Made by a program: the position numbers and the translations under genes. Shown here one piece after another: positions 47,478-56,500 of a stretch of DNA of 64,000 bases; positions within the stretch are counted from its first letter, which is position 1; the number at the start of each line of letters is the position of its first letter. The notes below the pieces were generated by a model. It saw only the letters and a program-made list of their open reading frames with translations. It ran no database searches and was not told the origin of the DNA. The stretch comes from Streptomyces sp. NBC_01460. Lineage in GTDB: Bacteria > Actinomycetota > Actinomycetes > Streptomycetales > Streptomycetaceae. The stretch lies in NCBI RefSeq assembly GCF_036227405.1, contig NZ_CP109473.1:4402001-4466000 (forward strand). Direction: 5' to 3'.

Positions 47478-48551
47478 ATGTCTGAGACAACAGGTGCTTC
47501 CTACGCCGCGGCGGGCGTCGACATCGAAGCCGGTGACCGCGCCGTCGAGCTGATGAAGGAGTGGGTGAAGAAGACGCAGCGTCCCGAGGTCGCCGGCCTC
47601 GGCGGTCTCGGCGGATTCGCCGGCCTCTTCGACGCCTCGGCGCTCAAGCGTTACGAGCGCCCGCTGCTCGCCTCCGCCACCGACGGTGTCGGCACGAAGG
47701 TCGATCTGGCCCGGCAGATGGGCGTGTACGACACCATCGGGCACGACCTCGTCGGCATGGTCGTCGACGACCTGGTCGTCTGCGGCGCGGAGCCGCTCTT
47801 CATGACCGACTACATCTGTGTCGGCAAGGTGCATCCCGAGCGTGTCGCGGCCATCGTGAAGGGCATCGCCGAGGGCTGTGTCCTGGCGGGCTGCGCTCTC
47901 GTCGGCGGCGAGACGGCCGAGCACCCGGGCCTGCTGGGTCCCGACGACTTCGATGTCGCGGGTGCCGGCACGGGCGTCGTCGAGGCCGACCGGCTGCTGG
48001 GTCCGGACCGTATCCGTAAGGGTGACGCCGTGATCGCGATGGCGTCGTCCGGTCTTCACTCCAACGGGTACTCGCTCGTGCGCCACGTGGTCTTCGACCG
48101 GGCCGGCTGGACCCTGGACCGTCAGGTCGAGGAGTTCGGCAGGACGCTCGGCGAGGAGCTCCTGGAGCCCACCAGGATCTACTCCCTGGACTGCCTGGCA
48201 CTGACCCGCACGACCGAGGTGCACGCCTTCAGCCACGTCACCGGCGGCGGCCTGGCCAACAACCTGGCCCGGGTGATCCCGGACGGGCTGCACGCGACGG
48301 TCGACCGTGGCACCTGGACGCCCGGAGCCGTCTTCGACCTGGTCGGCAAGGCCGGACAGGTCGAGCGGCTGGAGCTGGAGAAGACGCTCAACATGGGTGT
48401 CGGCATGATCGCGGTCGTCCCGGCCGACTCGGTGGACGTGGCTCTGACGACGCTGGCCGACCGGGGTGTCGACTCCTGGGTGGCCGGTGAGATCACCGAG
48501 CGCGGGGACCACACGACGGGCGCCGAGCTGACCGGCGGCTACGCACGGTAG
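47478..48551 (+). CDS. purM: AIR synthetase (PurM)
   Basis: 357 aa from ATG 47478. It closes the imidazole ring (FGAM to AIR) with ATP. YAAAGVDIEAGDRAVELMK at the N-terminus, FDASALKRYERPLLASATDGVGTK near 50-75, DLVGMVVDDLVVCGAEPLFMTDYI near 90, and VGGETAEHPG near 138 are diagnostic. FSHVTGGGLANNLARV near 250 begins the last conserved block. 60 bases after purF; two hairpins follow the stop. Confidence 0.97.
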   Translation: MSETTGASYAAAGVDIEAGDRAVELMKEWVKKTQRPEVAGLGGLGGFAGLFDASALKRYERPLLASATDGVGTKVDLARQMGVYDTIGHDLVGMVVDDLVVCGAEPLFMTDYICVGKVHPERVAAIVKGIAEGCVLAGCALVGGETAEHPGLLGPDDFDVAGAGTGVVEADRLLGPDRIRKGDAVIAMASSGLHSNGYSLVRHVVFDRAGWTLDRQVEEFGRTLGEELLEPTRIYSLDCLALTRTTEVHAFSHVTGGGLANNLARVIPDGLHATVDRGTWTPGAVFDLVGKAGQVERLELEKTLNMGVGMIAVVPADSVDVALTTLADRGVDSWVAGEITERGDHTTGAELTGGYAR

Positions 48552-48561
48552 GACGCCATGA

Positions 48562-48592
48562 CCGCCGGTCCGGGACACCACCGGACCGGCGG
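48562..48592 (+). terminator. purM terminator
   Basis: A 12-bp perfect stem CCGCCGGTCCGG with a 7-base loop, 11 bases after the stop. Confidence 0.8.
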
Positions 48593-48660
48593 CGATGGGC
48601 GCCCTCGCCTCGCGCGTCGATCGCGCGCGCACGCCGTCCGTCCGTGCCGGGACAGCACAG

Positions 48661-48690
48661 AACCCGGTCCGGGCAGGCCCGGACCGGGTT
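48661..48690 (-). terminator. Terminator of the DUF3073 gene
   Basis: A 13-bp perfect stem AACCCGGTCCGGG with a 4-base loop, 18 bases after the DUF3073 stop on its strand. Confidence 0.8.
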
Positions 48691-48707
48691 GATGTGTCAG
48701 CGCGAGG

Positions 48708-48965
48708 TCAAGCGCCGCGGCGCTGTGACGACGGACCGGACTGGTCGTCCTCGTCCGCGTCCTCGTCGTCGTTGTACTGATCCGCGTACTGTGCGTACGG
48801 GTCATCTTCCTCGTCGTCGTCCTCGAACGGCTCGGCGTTCGGTGGCTGACTCGAAGGTGATGCGCCCAGCTCATTGGCCAGACGCGAAAGGTCGGTCCCG
48901 CCGCTGCTGTACTTCAGCTGACGGGCGACCTTTGTCTGCTTGGCCTTTGCCCGGCCGCGCCCCAT
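48708..48965 (-). CDS. DUF3073 family protein
   Basis: 85 aa from ATG 48965 with GAGGGGG upstream. The basic N-terminus GRGRAKAKQTKVARQLKYSSGGTDLSRLANEL is the DUF3073 core; an acidic, disordered tail (EPFEDDDEEDDPYAQYADQYNDDEDADEDD) follows. The charge split suggests nucleic-acid or ribosome association, but the function is unknown. The gene is conserved next to purM and vdh in Streptomyces. Confidence 0.93.
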   Translation of the reverse strand: MGRGRAKAKQTKVARQLKYSSGGTDLSRLANELGASPSSQPPNAEPFEDDDEEDDPYAQYADQYNDDEDADEDDQSGPSSQRRGA

Positions 48966-49322
48966 GGCTCGACCCCCTCGGTGACGGGGCTCGACGGCCC
49001 CAGAGTCTTGACACGCGTTCATGTTTCAGGACGGACTCTCGGCAGAGAGACCGCGCCCGTGGCTTTAACGGTACCTGCTTCCTCGGCCATACGGTACGCC
49101 GCCCGCATCACGCGCCTCGGTGCAGGACCGCAGAGGAGCCCTTCCTCGCTGGTCAACCCCGATTTTAACCTCTTGCGGACGGCCGACCCGCCGACCGGAG
49201 TGAGTCTTGTCTCCCCGCGGCCCGCCGGCCCTCCTCCCGCCCGCGCGCGAGCCCCCGTCACCGGCCCTTCCGAACGGGGCGGTGGCGAGGGCTCGGCGGC
49301 TCGACGCGGCGCGCGGGAGCCG
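48966..49322. other. Intergenic region upstream of the DUF3073 gene
   Basis: About 360 bases between the DUF3073 start and the end of vdh. No gene, and no strong hairpin or repeat; it presumably contains the DUF3073 promoter. Confidence 0.5.
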
Positions 49323-50420
49323 TCAGGGGCGGCGGGCGTCCGCCATCCGCTGCTCGGCGATGCGGTCGGCGGCGGCGGCCGGCGGAATCCCGTCCGCCTT
49401 CGCACGTGCGAATATGGCCAGCGTGGTGTCGAAGATCTTCGTGGCCTTCGCCTTGCACCGGTCGAAGTCGAAGCCGTGGAGCTCATCGGCGACCTGGATC
49501 ACGCCTCCGGCGTTCACCACGTAGTCCGGTGCGTACAAAACCGATCGGTCGGCAAGGTCCTTCTCGACGCCGGGGTGCGCGAGCTGGTTGTTGGCCGCGC
49601 CGCACACCACCTTGGCGGTGAGCACGCGGACGCTCTCGTCGTTCAGCGCGCCGCCGAGTGCGCACGGGGCGTAGATGTCGAGGCCCTCGGTGCGGATCAG
49701 CGCGTCCGTGTCCACGGCCACCGAGACCTCGGGGTGCAGATCGGTGACCCGGCGTACGGACTCCTCGCGCACGTCCGTGACGACGACCTCGGCGCCGTCG
49801 CTCAGCAGGTGCTCGACCAGGTGGTGTCCGACCTTGCCGACACCCGCGACGCCGACCTTGCGGCCGCGCAGGGTGGGGTCGCCCCAGAGGTGCTGGGCCG
49901 AGGCCCGCATGCCCTGGAAGACGCCGAACGCGGTGAGGACGGAGGAGTCGCCCGCGCCGCCGTTCTCGGGGGACCGGCCGGTCGTCCAGCGGCACTCCCG
50001 GGCGACGACGTCCATGTCGGCCACGTAGGTGCCGACGTCACACGCCGTCACGTAGCGTCCGCCGAGCGAGGCCACGAACCGTCCGTAGGCCAGCAGCAGT
50101 TCGTCGGACTTGATCACGTCCGGGTCGCCGATGATGACGGCCTTGCCGCCGCCGTGGTCGAGGCCGGCCATGGCGTTCTTGTACGACATGCCGCGCGACA
50201 GGTTCAGCGCGTCCGCGACGGCCTCCTCCTCGGAGGCGTACGGGTAGAAGCGGGTCCCGCCGAGGGCCGGGCCCAGGGCGGTGGAGTGGAGGGCGATGAC
50301 GGCCTTGAGGCCGCTGGCGCGGTCCTGGCAGATCACGACTTGCTCGTGACCCCCCTGGTCCGAGTGGAAAAGGGTGCGCAGGACATCAGCCGGGACGGGC
50401 ACGCCGGTCACATCGGTCAC
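49323..50420 (-). CDS. vdh: Valine (branched-chain amino acid) dehydrogenase
   Basis: 365 aa from GTG 50420 with GGGAG upstream. NAD-dependent oxidative deamination of valine and related amino acids, feeding branched-chain starter units for fatty acids and antibiotics. The substrate site is near [45 protein letters not shown] (residues 52-95) with the catalytic lysine in SYKNA/GGGKAV. The Rossmann domain has [28 protein letters not shown] near 175-205. [11 protein letters not shown] near 312 closes the site. The order vdh-hypothetical-bldC is the one I know from S. coelicolor. Confidence 0.96.
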   Translation of the reverse strand: MTDVTGVPVPADVLRTLFHSDQGGHEQVVICQDRASGLKAVIALHSTALGPALGGTRFYPYASEEEAVADALNLSRGMSYKNAMAGLDHGGGKAVIIGDPDVIKSDELLLAYGRFVASLGGRYVTACDVGTYVADMDVVARECRWTTGRSPENGGAGDSSVLTAFGVFQGMRASAQHLWGDPTLRGRKVGVAGVGKVGHHLVEHLLSDGAEVVVTDVREESVRRVTDLHPEVSVAVDTDALIRTEGLDIYAPCALGGALNDESVRVLTAKVVCGAANNQLAHPGVEKDLADRSVLYAPDYVVNAGGVIQVADELHGFDFDRCKAKATKIFDTTLAIFARAKADGIPPAAAADRIAEQRMADARRP

Positions 50421-50595
50421 TGTGGTGACTCCCAAGTACGAAGCGCGGAAGACCCTCCTGAAGGTGGGGAGGGCCCCGGACCGACCGGCAGCGGACGGTC
50501 CGACTGGGCAAGAGCGTAAGTCCTCGTGACACGTAGATCTGTTCCCGTGCCCGGGATCACCCCCCTGTGGAGTACGGGCGTGACACGATTCCGGC

Positions 50596-51441
50596 ATGTC
50601 GGTGGTGTCTTCGGTGCTCGTCCCTTATGCGTCCTACCTGCGGGTGTACGAGCCGCTCGCCGCCTTCCGCGAACCCGAGCGGAGCCACTGGACGCGGTAC
50701 GCGCGGCGCTCGGAGCTCCCCACGGCGCAGGACGAACTGCGCCGCTCCCTCGCGGATCTCGTTCCCACCCCGCCGGTGGCGGTGCCGGTGCACGAGAGCG
50801 CGGACGCCTTCGTCGCGGTGGTCGACGGCGCGATCTGCGTCTGCCCGTGGCGGACCCGGATGCGGGGCTGGCTGGCCATGGGCGAACTGGGGGGTCTGTT
50901 TCCGGCCACTGTGCTGGACGCCGTGCTGCCCCCGGTGGTGCGGGGACAGGTGGCGGCGGACTACGAGCGGTGGGCCGAGCGGAACCCGGACGCCCGCCCC
51001 TGGATCCGGACCACGGTCTGGCACGTGCCGGTGCGCTGGTTCGTGCTGTTCGACGACGAGGAGCGGGAGTACGTCGCCGCCGGTGCCGGGGTGGAGCGAC
51101 CGCTGCTGCGGTACCGGACCCCGATGGTGCAGGCGCGCCGTCGGCTGGCCAGGGCGCTGCGGACGCTGCGGGAGACGGTGGACGAAGGGCCGCTCACCGA
51201 GGGCCTCGTGGAGGTGGGGCGCTGGCTCGAGGAGTTCCATCCGCGCGCCATGGTCGAGCTGGACTACGGCGGCCTGGTCCACGCCCTGAGCGGCGAGCAG
51301 CTCGCCGGGGACCGCTCGGCCGCGGACGTGGCCGAGGGCATCGCGGCGCTGCGCTCCGGGGACAGCGATGCGGCGGGTGTCGCGTACGGGCGTCTGGCCG
51401 ACCGCTGGCGCGCGGTGCGCGACCTGCAGTCCTCCAACTAG
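50596..51441 (+). CDS. Conserved Streptomyces hypothetical protein
   Basis: 281 aa from ATG 50596. Soluble, with no signal peptide and no motif I recognise. [23 protein letters not shown] at the N-terminus is followed by an alpha/beta region ([20 protein letters not shown] near 140) and a helical C-terminus ([51 protein letters not shown]). It occupies the conserved slot between vdh and bldC. No RBS is obvious, so it may be leaderless. Function unknown. Confidence 0.85.
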   Translation: MSVVSSVLVPYASYLRVYEPLAAFREPERSHWTRYARRSELPTAQDELRRSLADLVPTPPVAVPVHESADAFVAVVDGAICVCPWRTRMRGWLAMGELGGLFPATVLDAVLPPVVRGQVAADYERWAERNPDARPWIRTTVWHVPVRWFVLFDDEEREYVAAGAGVERPLLRYRTPMVQARRRLARALRTLRETVDEGPLTEGLVEVGRWLEEFHPRAMVELDYGGLVHALSGEQLAGDRSAADVAEGIAALRSGDSDAAGVAYGRLADRWRAVRDLQSSN

Positions 51442-52101
51442 TCCGAAGCGGTGTGAATTGGGCCGCACCGTCGCATAGAGGGGCTTTCCGCAGGGAAGAG
51501 ACATCCTGTGAGGTGTCCGACATCTGTCGGCGCCGAGGAAGCCGGGCGGAGGTGAACGGGGATGCCATGCGGCGAACTGACGGGCCATGAACCGGCGTCG
51601 AGTGTGACGCGTGCGACAGGTGGGACGGGAGTCAACCTGTGGGCGCCGGGACCTACGTCCTGAACCGGGCCTTTGCCTCAAGCGTGACGGACAGCACTAA
51701 CGGGGCCCTTGCGCCCTTCCCTACTCCTCATGCCAAAATAGGACAAGGAGTCCGGGGAGGACTCTGTCCGCCCAACTATGGGCGGAATGCTCAGCATTGC
51801 ACGCTATGGGGGGTCTGACGACTTCTGACGACTCCTGTTCGCCCTGTGACTGATCGTTACTGGGGCGTGACTGTCCGCTATGGCATGGTCCATCGGCTTC
51901 CGTCGCTGATGAACACCTGGGAGGGCAATTCCATCGGTTTGGCCGACGTGGCTGGACGGATGGTGTAGTTGTAGTGCCGAGGACAAGCCGTTCGTCCTAT
52001 AACCGACTCGGCCCGCGTCCGCCATTTCGGGCAACGCGGGTCAAGGTGCAGAATTTAGAGGAAAGAACCGAGAAGGTTCGGTTCTCCCGAGGAGGCCGCT
52101 C
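51442..52101 (+). promoter_or_regulatory. Long untranslated region upstream of bldC
   Basis: 660 bases without a supported gene. Features: a perfect hairpin TCCGCCCA-ACTA-TGGGCGGA (51767-51786); tandem TCTGACGACT (about 51812 and 51822); TATAAC near 51999 as a possible -10; and an 8-bp hairpin AGAACCGA/TCGGTTCT (52064-52085) ending five bases before the GGAGG RBS, where it could affect ribosome access. An AATTTAG stretch at 52052 recalls AATT-type BldC sites. Confidence 0.6.
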
Positions 52102-52308
52102 ATGACCGCTCGCACCCCTGATGCCGAGCCGCTGCTGACCCCGGCTGAGGTTGCCACGATGTTCCGCGTGGACCCGAAGACGGTCACCCGTTGGGCAAAG
52201 GCTGGCAAGCTCACGTCCATCCGCACGCTCGGTGGGCATCGCCGGTACCGCGAGGCAGAGGTCCGCGCACTGCTTGCGGGTATTCCGCAGCAGCGCAGCG
52301 AGGCCTGA
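52102..52308 (+). CDS. bldC: Developmental regulator BldC
   Basis: 68 aa from ATG 52102 with GAGGAGG. It is a single MerR-like winged helix: LLTPAEVATMFRVDPKTVTRWAKAGKLTSIRTLGGHRRYREAEVRALL spans nearly the whole protein. BldC binds head-to-tail on AT-rich repeats and delays sporulation in Streptomyces. The sequence matches the known protein closely. It is a single gene with a long leader and a strong terminator 130 bases downstream. Confidence 0.97.
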   Translation: MTARTPDAEPLLTPAEVATMFRVDPKTVTRWAKAGKLTSIRTLGGHRRYREAEVRALLAGIPQQRSEA

Positions 52309-52440
52309 CACACCCCTGTCGCCGCAGCCACAACAGGGCGCTGAAGGGTCCCCCAACCCCCGGCGTCCGCACTCATAGCTCCATACGACGGGTGCCCGCC
52401 CCAACGGGTGCCATGCCTGTGACATGCGGGTTCGTCGTTC

Positions 52441-52480
52441 GATCGCGCTGGACTCCGCCGGGTCCAGCGCGATCTTTTTT
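52441..52480 (+). terminator. Rho-independent terminator after bldC
   Basis: A 13-bp stem GATCGCGCTGGAC with an 8-base loop, followed by six T (52475-52480), the clearest U-tailed terminator in the window. Confidence 0.9.
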
Positions 52481-52828
52481 GTGCCCGGGGCCGGGAGGTG
52501 CTCTCCGCGGGCGGGTCCGCCGGCGCCCGAACGGCTCCCGCTGCTGCCCGAACCTGCCGACGGGTCGGTTTGCGGGAGGTCCTGTGCGACTCCGGGCGGG
52601 CCTGTTCGAGGCTGTTCGCCCGGTCCCGGGCGCCGTGGGACAGCTCGGGCGGAACGGTCCGGGATGTACGCCCACGGCAGTGCAATGGCACATATTAAAT
52701 TCGCCAGTTGTAGGAAGTACGTAAAGTGCCCCCTGCGAAAAACTGGTGTGGTGACTCCCGTCACACCCGTGCGGCCCTGCCACCTACGAGCCTGCCACCG
52801 GGTGTGCGTGCCTGGCTGCGGGAGATGG
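52481..52828. other. Intergenic region with an AT-rich patch
   Basis: No gene supported. 52687-52730 is strikingly AT-rich, bounded by inverted GGCAC/GTGCC, with ATATTAAATT and GTACGTAAAGT inside. No adjacent gene needs a promoter there. Confidence 0.5.
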
Positions 52829-53245
52829 TCATGTCGTGGGGGGACCTTCGTCCCCGGGGCGGATCTCGGGGCGGTCCTCGGGGCGGACCTCCGGGCGGAG
52901 TTCCGGGCGCGTCTCCGGCCCGGCCTCCGGTCGGAGGCCGGGAAGGGCCTCGGGGCCGCCCGCCTGTCCTCGGTTCCGTGACGGAGGCAGGTGGGGGAGG
53001 GGTGTCGCCCCGCTCCCCGCCGCAGGGGCTCCGGCGGCCGTCTCCGGGGCGCGCGACGGATCGGCCGAGTTGCCGGGCTCGCCGGGCGCGCACGGCGCCT
53101 GTGGGGCCGTCAGGGGTTCCATGGCGAGCCGCAGCAGGCGGTGGCAGATCGGACAGTGCCGGGTGAGGTGGCGGTAGCCGGAGGCGGCCGCCAGGTGGGC
53201 GCGCAGCAGCGCGCGGGTCTCGTGCCTTTCCGTGGGCGCAGACAT
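52829..53245 (-). CDS. DUF6274 family protein with repetitive C-terminus
   Basis: 138 aa from ATG 53245. RHETRALLRAHLAAASGYRHLTRHCPICHRLLRLAMEPL (residues 8-46) is the conserved part, with a CPICHRLL motif that could bind metal. After residue 50 it is low-complexity, ending in tetrapeptide repeats of the RPEx kind (RPELRPEVRPEDRPEIRPGDE). These come from a 12-bp DNA repeat at 52856-52930. Only the N-terminal third looks constrained. Function unknown. Confidence 0.82.
   Translation of the reverse strand: MSAPTERHETRALLRAHLAAASGYRHLTRHCPICHRLLRLAMEPLTAPQAPCAPGEPGNSADPSRAPETAAGAPAAGSGATPLPHLPPSRNRGQAGGPEALPGLRPEAGPETRPELRPEVRPEDRPEIRPGDEGPPTT
52856..52930. repeat. 12-bp tandem repeat encoding the RPEx tail
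   Basis: Six units starting with GGGGCGGATCTC-type sequence, diverging to the right. They keep frame (12 bp = 4 codons) within the DUF6274 gene. Confidence 0.85.
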
Positions 53246-53345
53246 ACGTGCGGCCTCCCGGTGGACCCGGCCGCCCCGGGCCGAGGGAAACAGGGGCGGA
53301 CTCCGTCCTACGGAGTTACCCGCGGCGGACGCCGGCGTCAAGACG

Positions 53346-53384
53346 AACGAAAGCCCGGATCCAGGGGATCCGGGCTTTCGTTCA
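53346..53384. terminator. Terminator of tRNA-Asp copy 1
   Basis: A perfect 18-bp stem (53346-53363 and 53367-53384) with loop AGG, just downstream of the tRNA on the minus strand. Confidence 0.85.
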
Positions 53385-53388
53385 CTGC

Positions 53389-53463
53389 GGTCCTGACGGG
53401 ATTTGAACCCGCGGCCTCCACCTTGACAGGGTGGCGAGCACTCCAAACTGCTCCACAGGACCA
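53389..53463 (-). tRNA. tRNA-Asp (anticodon GTC), copy 1
   Basis: 75 bases, acceptor GGTCCTG/CAGGACC, anticodon loop CTGTCAA. Identical in body to 59585-59659. No encoded CCA. Confidence 0.95.
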
Positions 53464-53577
53464 GGTTTTCGCTTCCGGCCTTGCGGCTGGCTGCGAAGAC
53501 AGACTCTACAGGAGGTCCCGGGGCAGGTCGAACTCACTCACCGTGCGGACGTCACTACGGCCCGGTGGAGGGCCGGT

Positions 53578-56500
53578 TCACGGTGCGGCCGCGTCGATCG
53601 CCTTCACGATCCGCTTGTCGGAGACGGGCTGTGCGGTGCCCAGTGCGTGCGCGAAGTAGCTCACCCGGAGCTCCTCGATCATCCAGCGGATGTCCAGGAC
53701 CTCCTGGGGCACGGGCCTTCCCTGCGGCAGCTGTTCGAGCAGCCAGGCGTACTCGTCCTGCATCTCGTGGACCTTCTCCATGCGCGTGGTGTCGCGCTGG
53801 ACGTTCGTCGGCATCTGCTGCAGCCGGCGGTCCTCGGCGACGAGGTAGCGCATCAGGTCGGGCAGTCTGCGCAGTCCGGTCGCGGTGACGAACCCGGGCG
53901 GTACGAGGCGGGCCAGGTGGTCCCGTACGTCCGTCACGTTGTTGATCAGGACCAGGCTGTTCGTCGACTTCAGGCGGCGCTCGCAGGCCTGCCAGGCGGC
54001 CAGGATCTGCTGCACCTGGCCGATGGTGCGGACGGTGAGGTCCACGAGGTCGGCGCGGACCTTGTCGTACAGCTTCCGGAACGACGCCTCGTCCCAGGCC
54101 GGGCCCCCGTGCGCGGCGATCAGCCGGTCGGCCGCCGCCGTCGCGCAGTCGTCGAACAGCGCCTGGATGGAGCCGTGCGGATTGCGGGACAGCGCCAGCT
54201 TCTGCTGGTTGGTGAGCTTGTCCGAGGCGAATTTGGCCGGATTCACCGGGATGTTCAGCAGGATCAGCTTCCGCGTTCCGCGCCACATCGCCTGCTGCTG
54301 CTCGGCCTCCGTGTCGAAGAGCCGTACGGCGACGGTCTCGCCCTGGTCGGTGAGGGCCGGATACGCCTTCACCGGCTGGCCGGCCCGCCGGGTCTCGAAG
54401 ACGCGGTTCAGGGTGCCGATGGTCCAGTCCGTGAGGCCCGAACGCTCGATGGACTCGCCCGACGGCCCCGCGGTGGCCGCGGCCGCCTTGGAGAGGGCCT
54501 GGCGGGCCTTGGGGCGCAGCTGGATCTTCAGCGCGTCCAGGTCCTTGTCCTCGGCCACCTTGCGGCGCCGTTCGTCGGTGATCCGGAAGGTGATCTTCAG
54601 GTGGTCGGGGATCCGTGACAGGTCGAAGTCGTCGGCCGTGACCGGGACGCCGACCATCCGCTGGAGCTCGCGGGCGAGCGTGAACGGCAGGGGTTCCTGG
54701 AGCGGGACGGCCCGGTCGAGGAACTTGTCCGCGTAGTTCGGCGCGGGGACGTAGTGCCGGCGGATCGGCTTGGGCAGCGAGCGGATCAGCTCGGTGACCA
54801 CCTCTTCGCGCAGGCCCGGGATCTGCCAGTCGAAGCCCTCGGAGGTGACCTGGTTGAGCACCTGGAGCGGGATGTGGACGGTCACACCGTCGGCGTCCGC
54901 GCCCGGCTCGAACTGGTAGGTCACCCGGAACTTGAGCTTCCCCTGCCGCCAGGAGTCCGGGTAGTCGTCCTTGGTGACGGCCCCGGCCTTCTCGTTGATG
55001 AGCATCGAGCGCTCGAAGTCGAGCGCGTCCGGCTCGTCGCGGCGCTTGTGCTTCCACCAGGAGTCGAAGTGCGCCCCGGAGACGACGTGCTCCGGGATCC
55101 GCCCGTCGTAGAAGTCGAAGAGCGTCTCGTCGTCCACGAGGATGTCGCGGCGCCTGGCGCGGTGCTCCAACTCCTCGACCTCGCCGAGCAGTTTGCGGTT
55201 GTCATGGAAGAACTGGTGGTGGGTGCGCCAGTCGCCCTCGACCAGGGCGTTGCGGATGAACAGATCGCGCGACGCCTCCTGGTCGATACGGCCGAAATTG
55301 ATCTTGCGCTGGGCGACGATCGGCACTCCGTAGAGCGTGACCCGCTCGTACGCCATCACCGCTGCCTGGTCCTTCTCCCAGTGCGGCTCGCTGTAGGTCC
55401 GCTTCAGCAGGTGCTCGGCGAGTGGCTCGATCCACTCCGGTTCGACCTTCGCGTTGACGCGTGCCCACAGCCGGGACGTCTCGACGAGCTCGGCCGACAT
55501 CACGAAGCGCGGCTGCTTCTTGAAGAGCGCGGAGCCCGGGAAGATCGCGAACTTGGCGCTGCGCGCGCCCAGGTACTCGTTCTTCTCGGTGTCCTTCAGG
55601 CCGATGTGCGACAGCAGCCCGGCCAGCAGCGAGGTGTGCACCGCCTGCTCGGGCACGCCCTCGTCGGCCCGGGGCTCCTCGACGGCGATGCCCATCTGCT
55701 TGGCGACCGTACGGAGCTGCGCGTAGATGTCCTGCCATTCCCGGATCCGCAGGAAGTTCAGGAACTCCTGCTTGCACATCCGGCGGAAGGAGGACGAGCC
55801 GCGCTCCTTCTGCTGCTCGCGGACGTAGCGCCAGAGGTTCAGGTACGCCAGGAAGTCGGAGGTCTCGTCCTTGAAGCGGGCGTGGTTCTGGTCGGCCTGC
55901 GTCTGCTTCTCCGAGGGCCGCTCACGCGGGTCCTGGATGGAGAGCGCCGCCGCGATGACCATGACCTCGCGGGCGCAGCCGTTCTTGTCGGCCTCGATGA
56001 CCATGCGGGCGAGGCGGGGGTCCACCGGCAGCTGCGAGAGCTTGCGGCCCAGCGGGGTGAGCCGCTTCTTCGGATCCTTCTCGTCCGGGTCGAGCGCGCC
56101 GAGCTCCTGCAGCAACTGGACGCCGTCGCGGATGTTGCGGTGGTCCGGCGGGTCGATGAAGGGGAACTTCTCGATGTCGCCGAGGCCGGCCGCGGTCATC
56201 TGGAGGATGACGGAGGCGAGGTTGGTCCGCAGGATCTCGGGGTCGGTGAACTCCGGACGGGTCAGGAAGTCGTCCTCGGAGTACAGCCGGATGCAGATGC
56301 CGTCCGACGTACGGCCGCAGCGGCCCTTGCGCTGGTTGGCGCTGGCCTGCGAGATCCGCTCGATCGGCAGTCGCTGGACCTTGGTGCGGTGGCTGTAGCG
56401 GGAGATGCGGGCGTTGCCCGGGTCGATCACGTACTTGATGCCGGGGACGGTCAGGGAGGTCTCCGCGACGTTCGTCGCCAGGACGATCCTGCGTCCGGTG

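Noticed and set aside
45777..48632. A 951-codon minus-strand frame across purF and purM
   Set aside because: Both purine enzymes are complete on the plus strand, and the minus frame has no recognisable domain.
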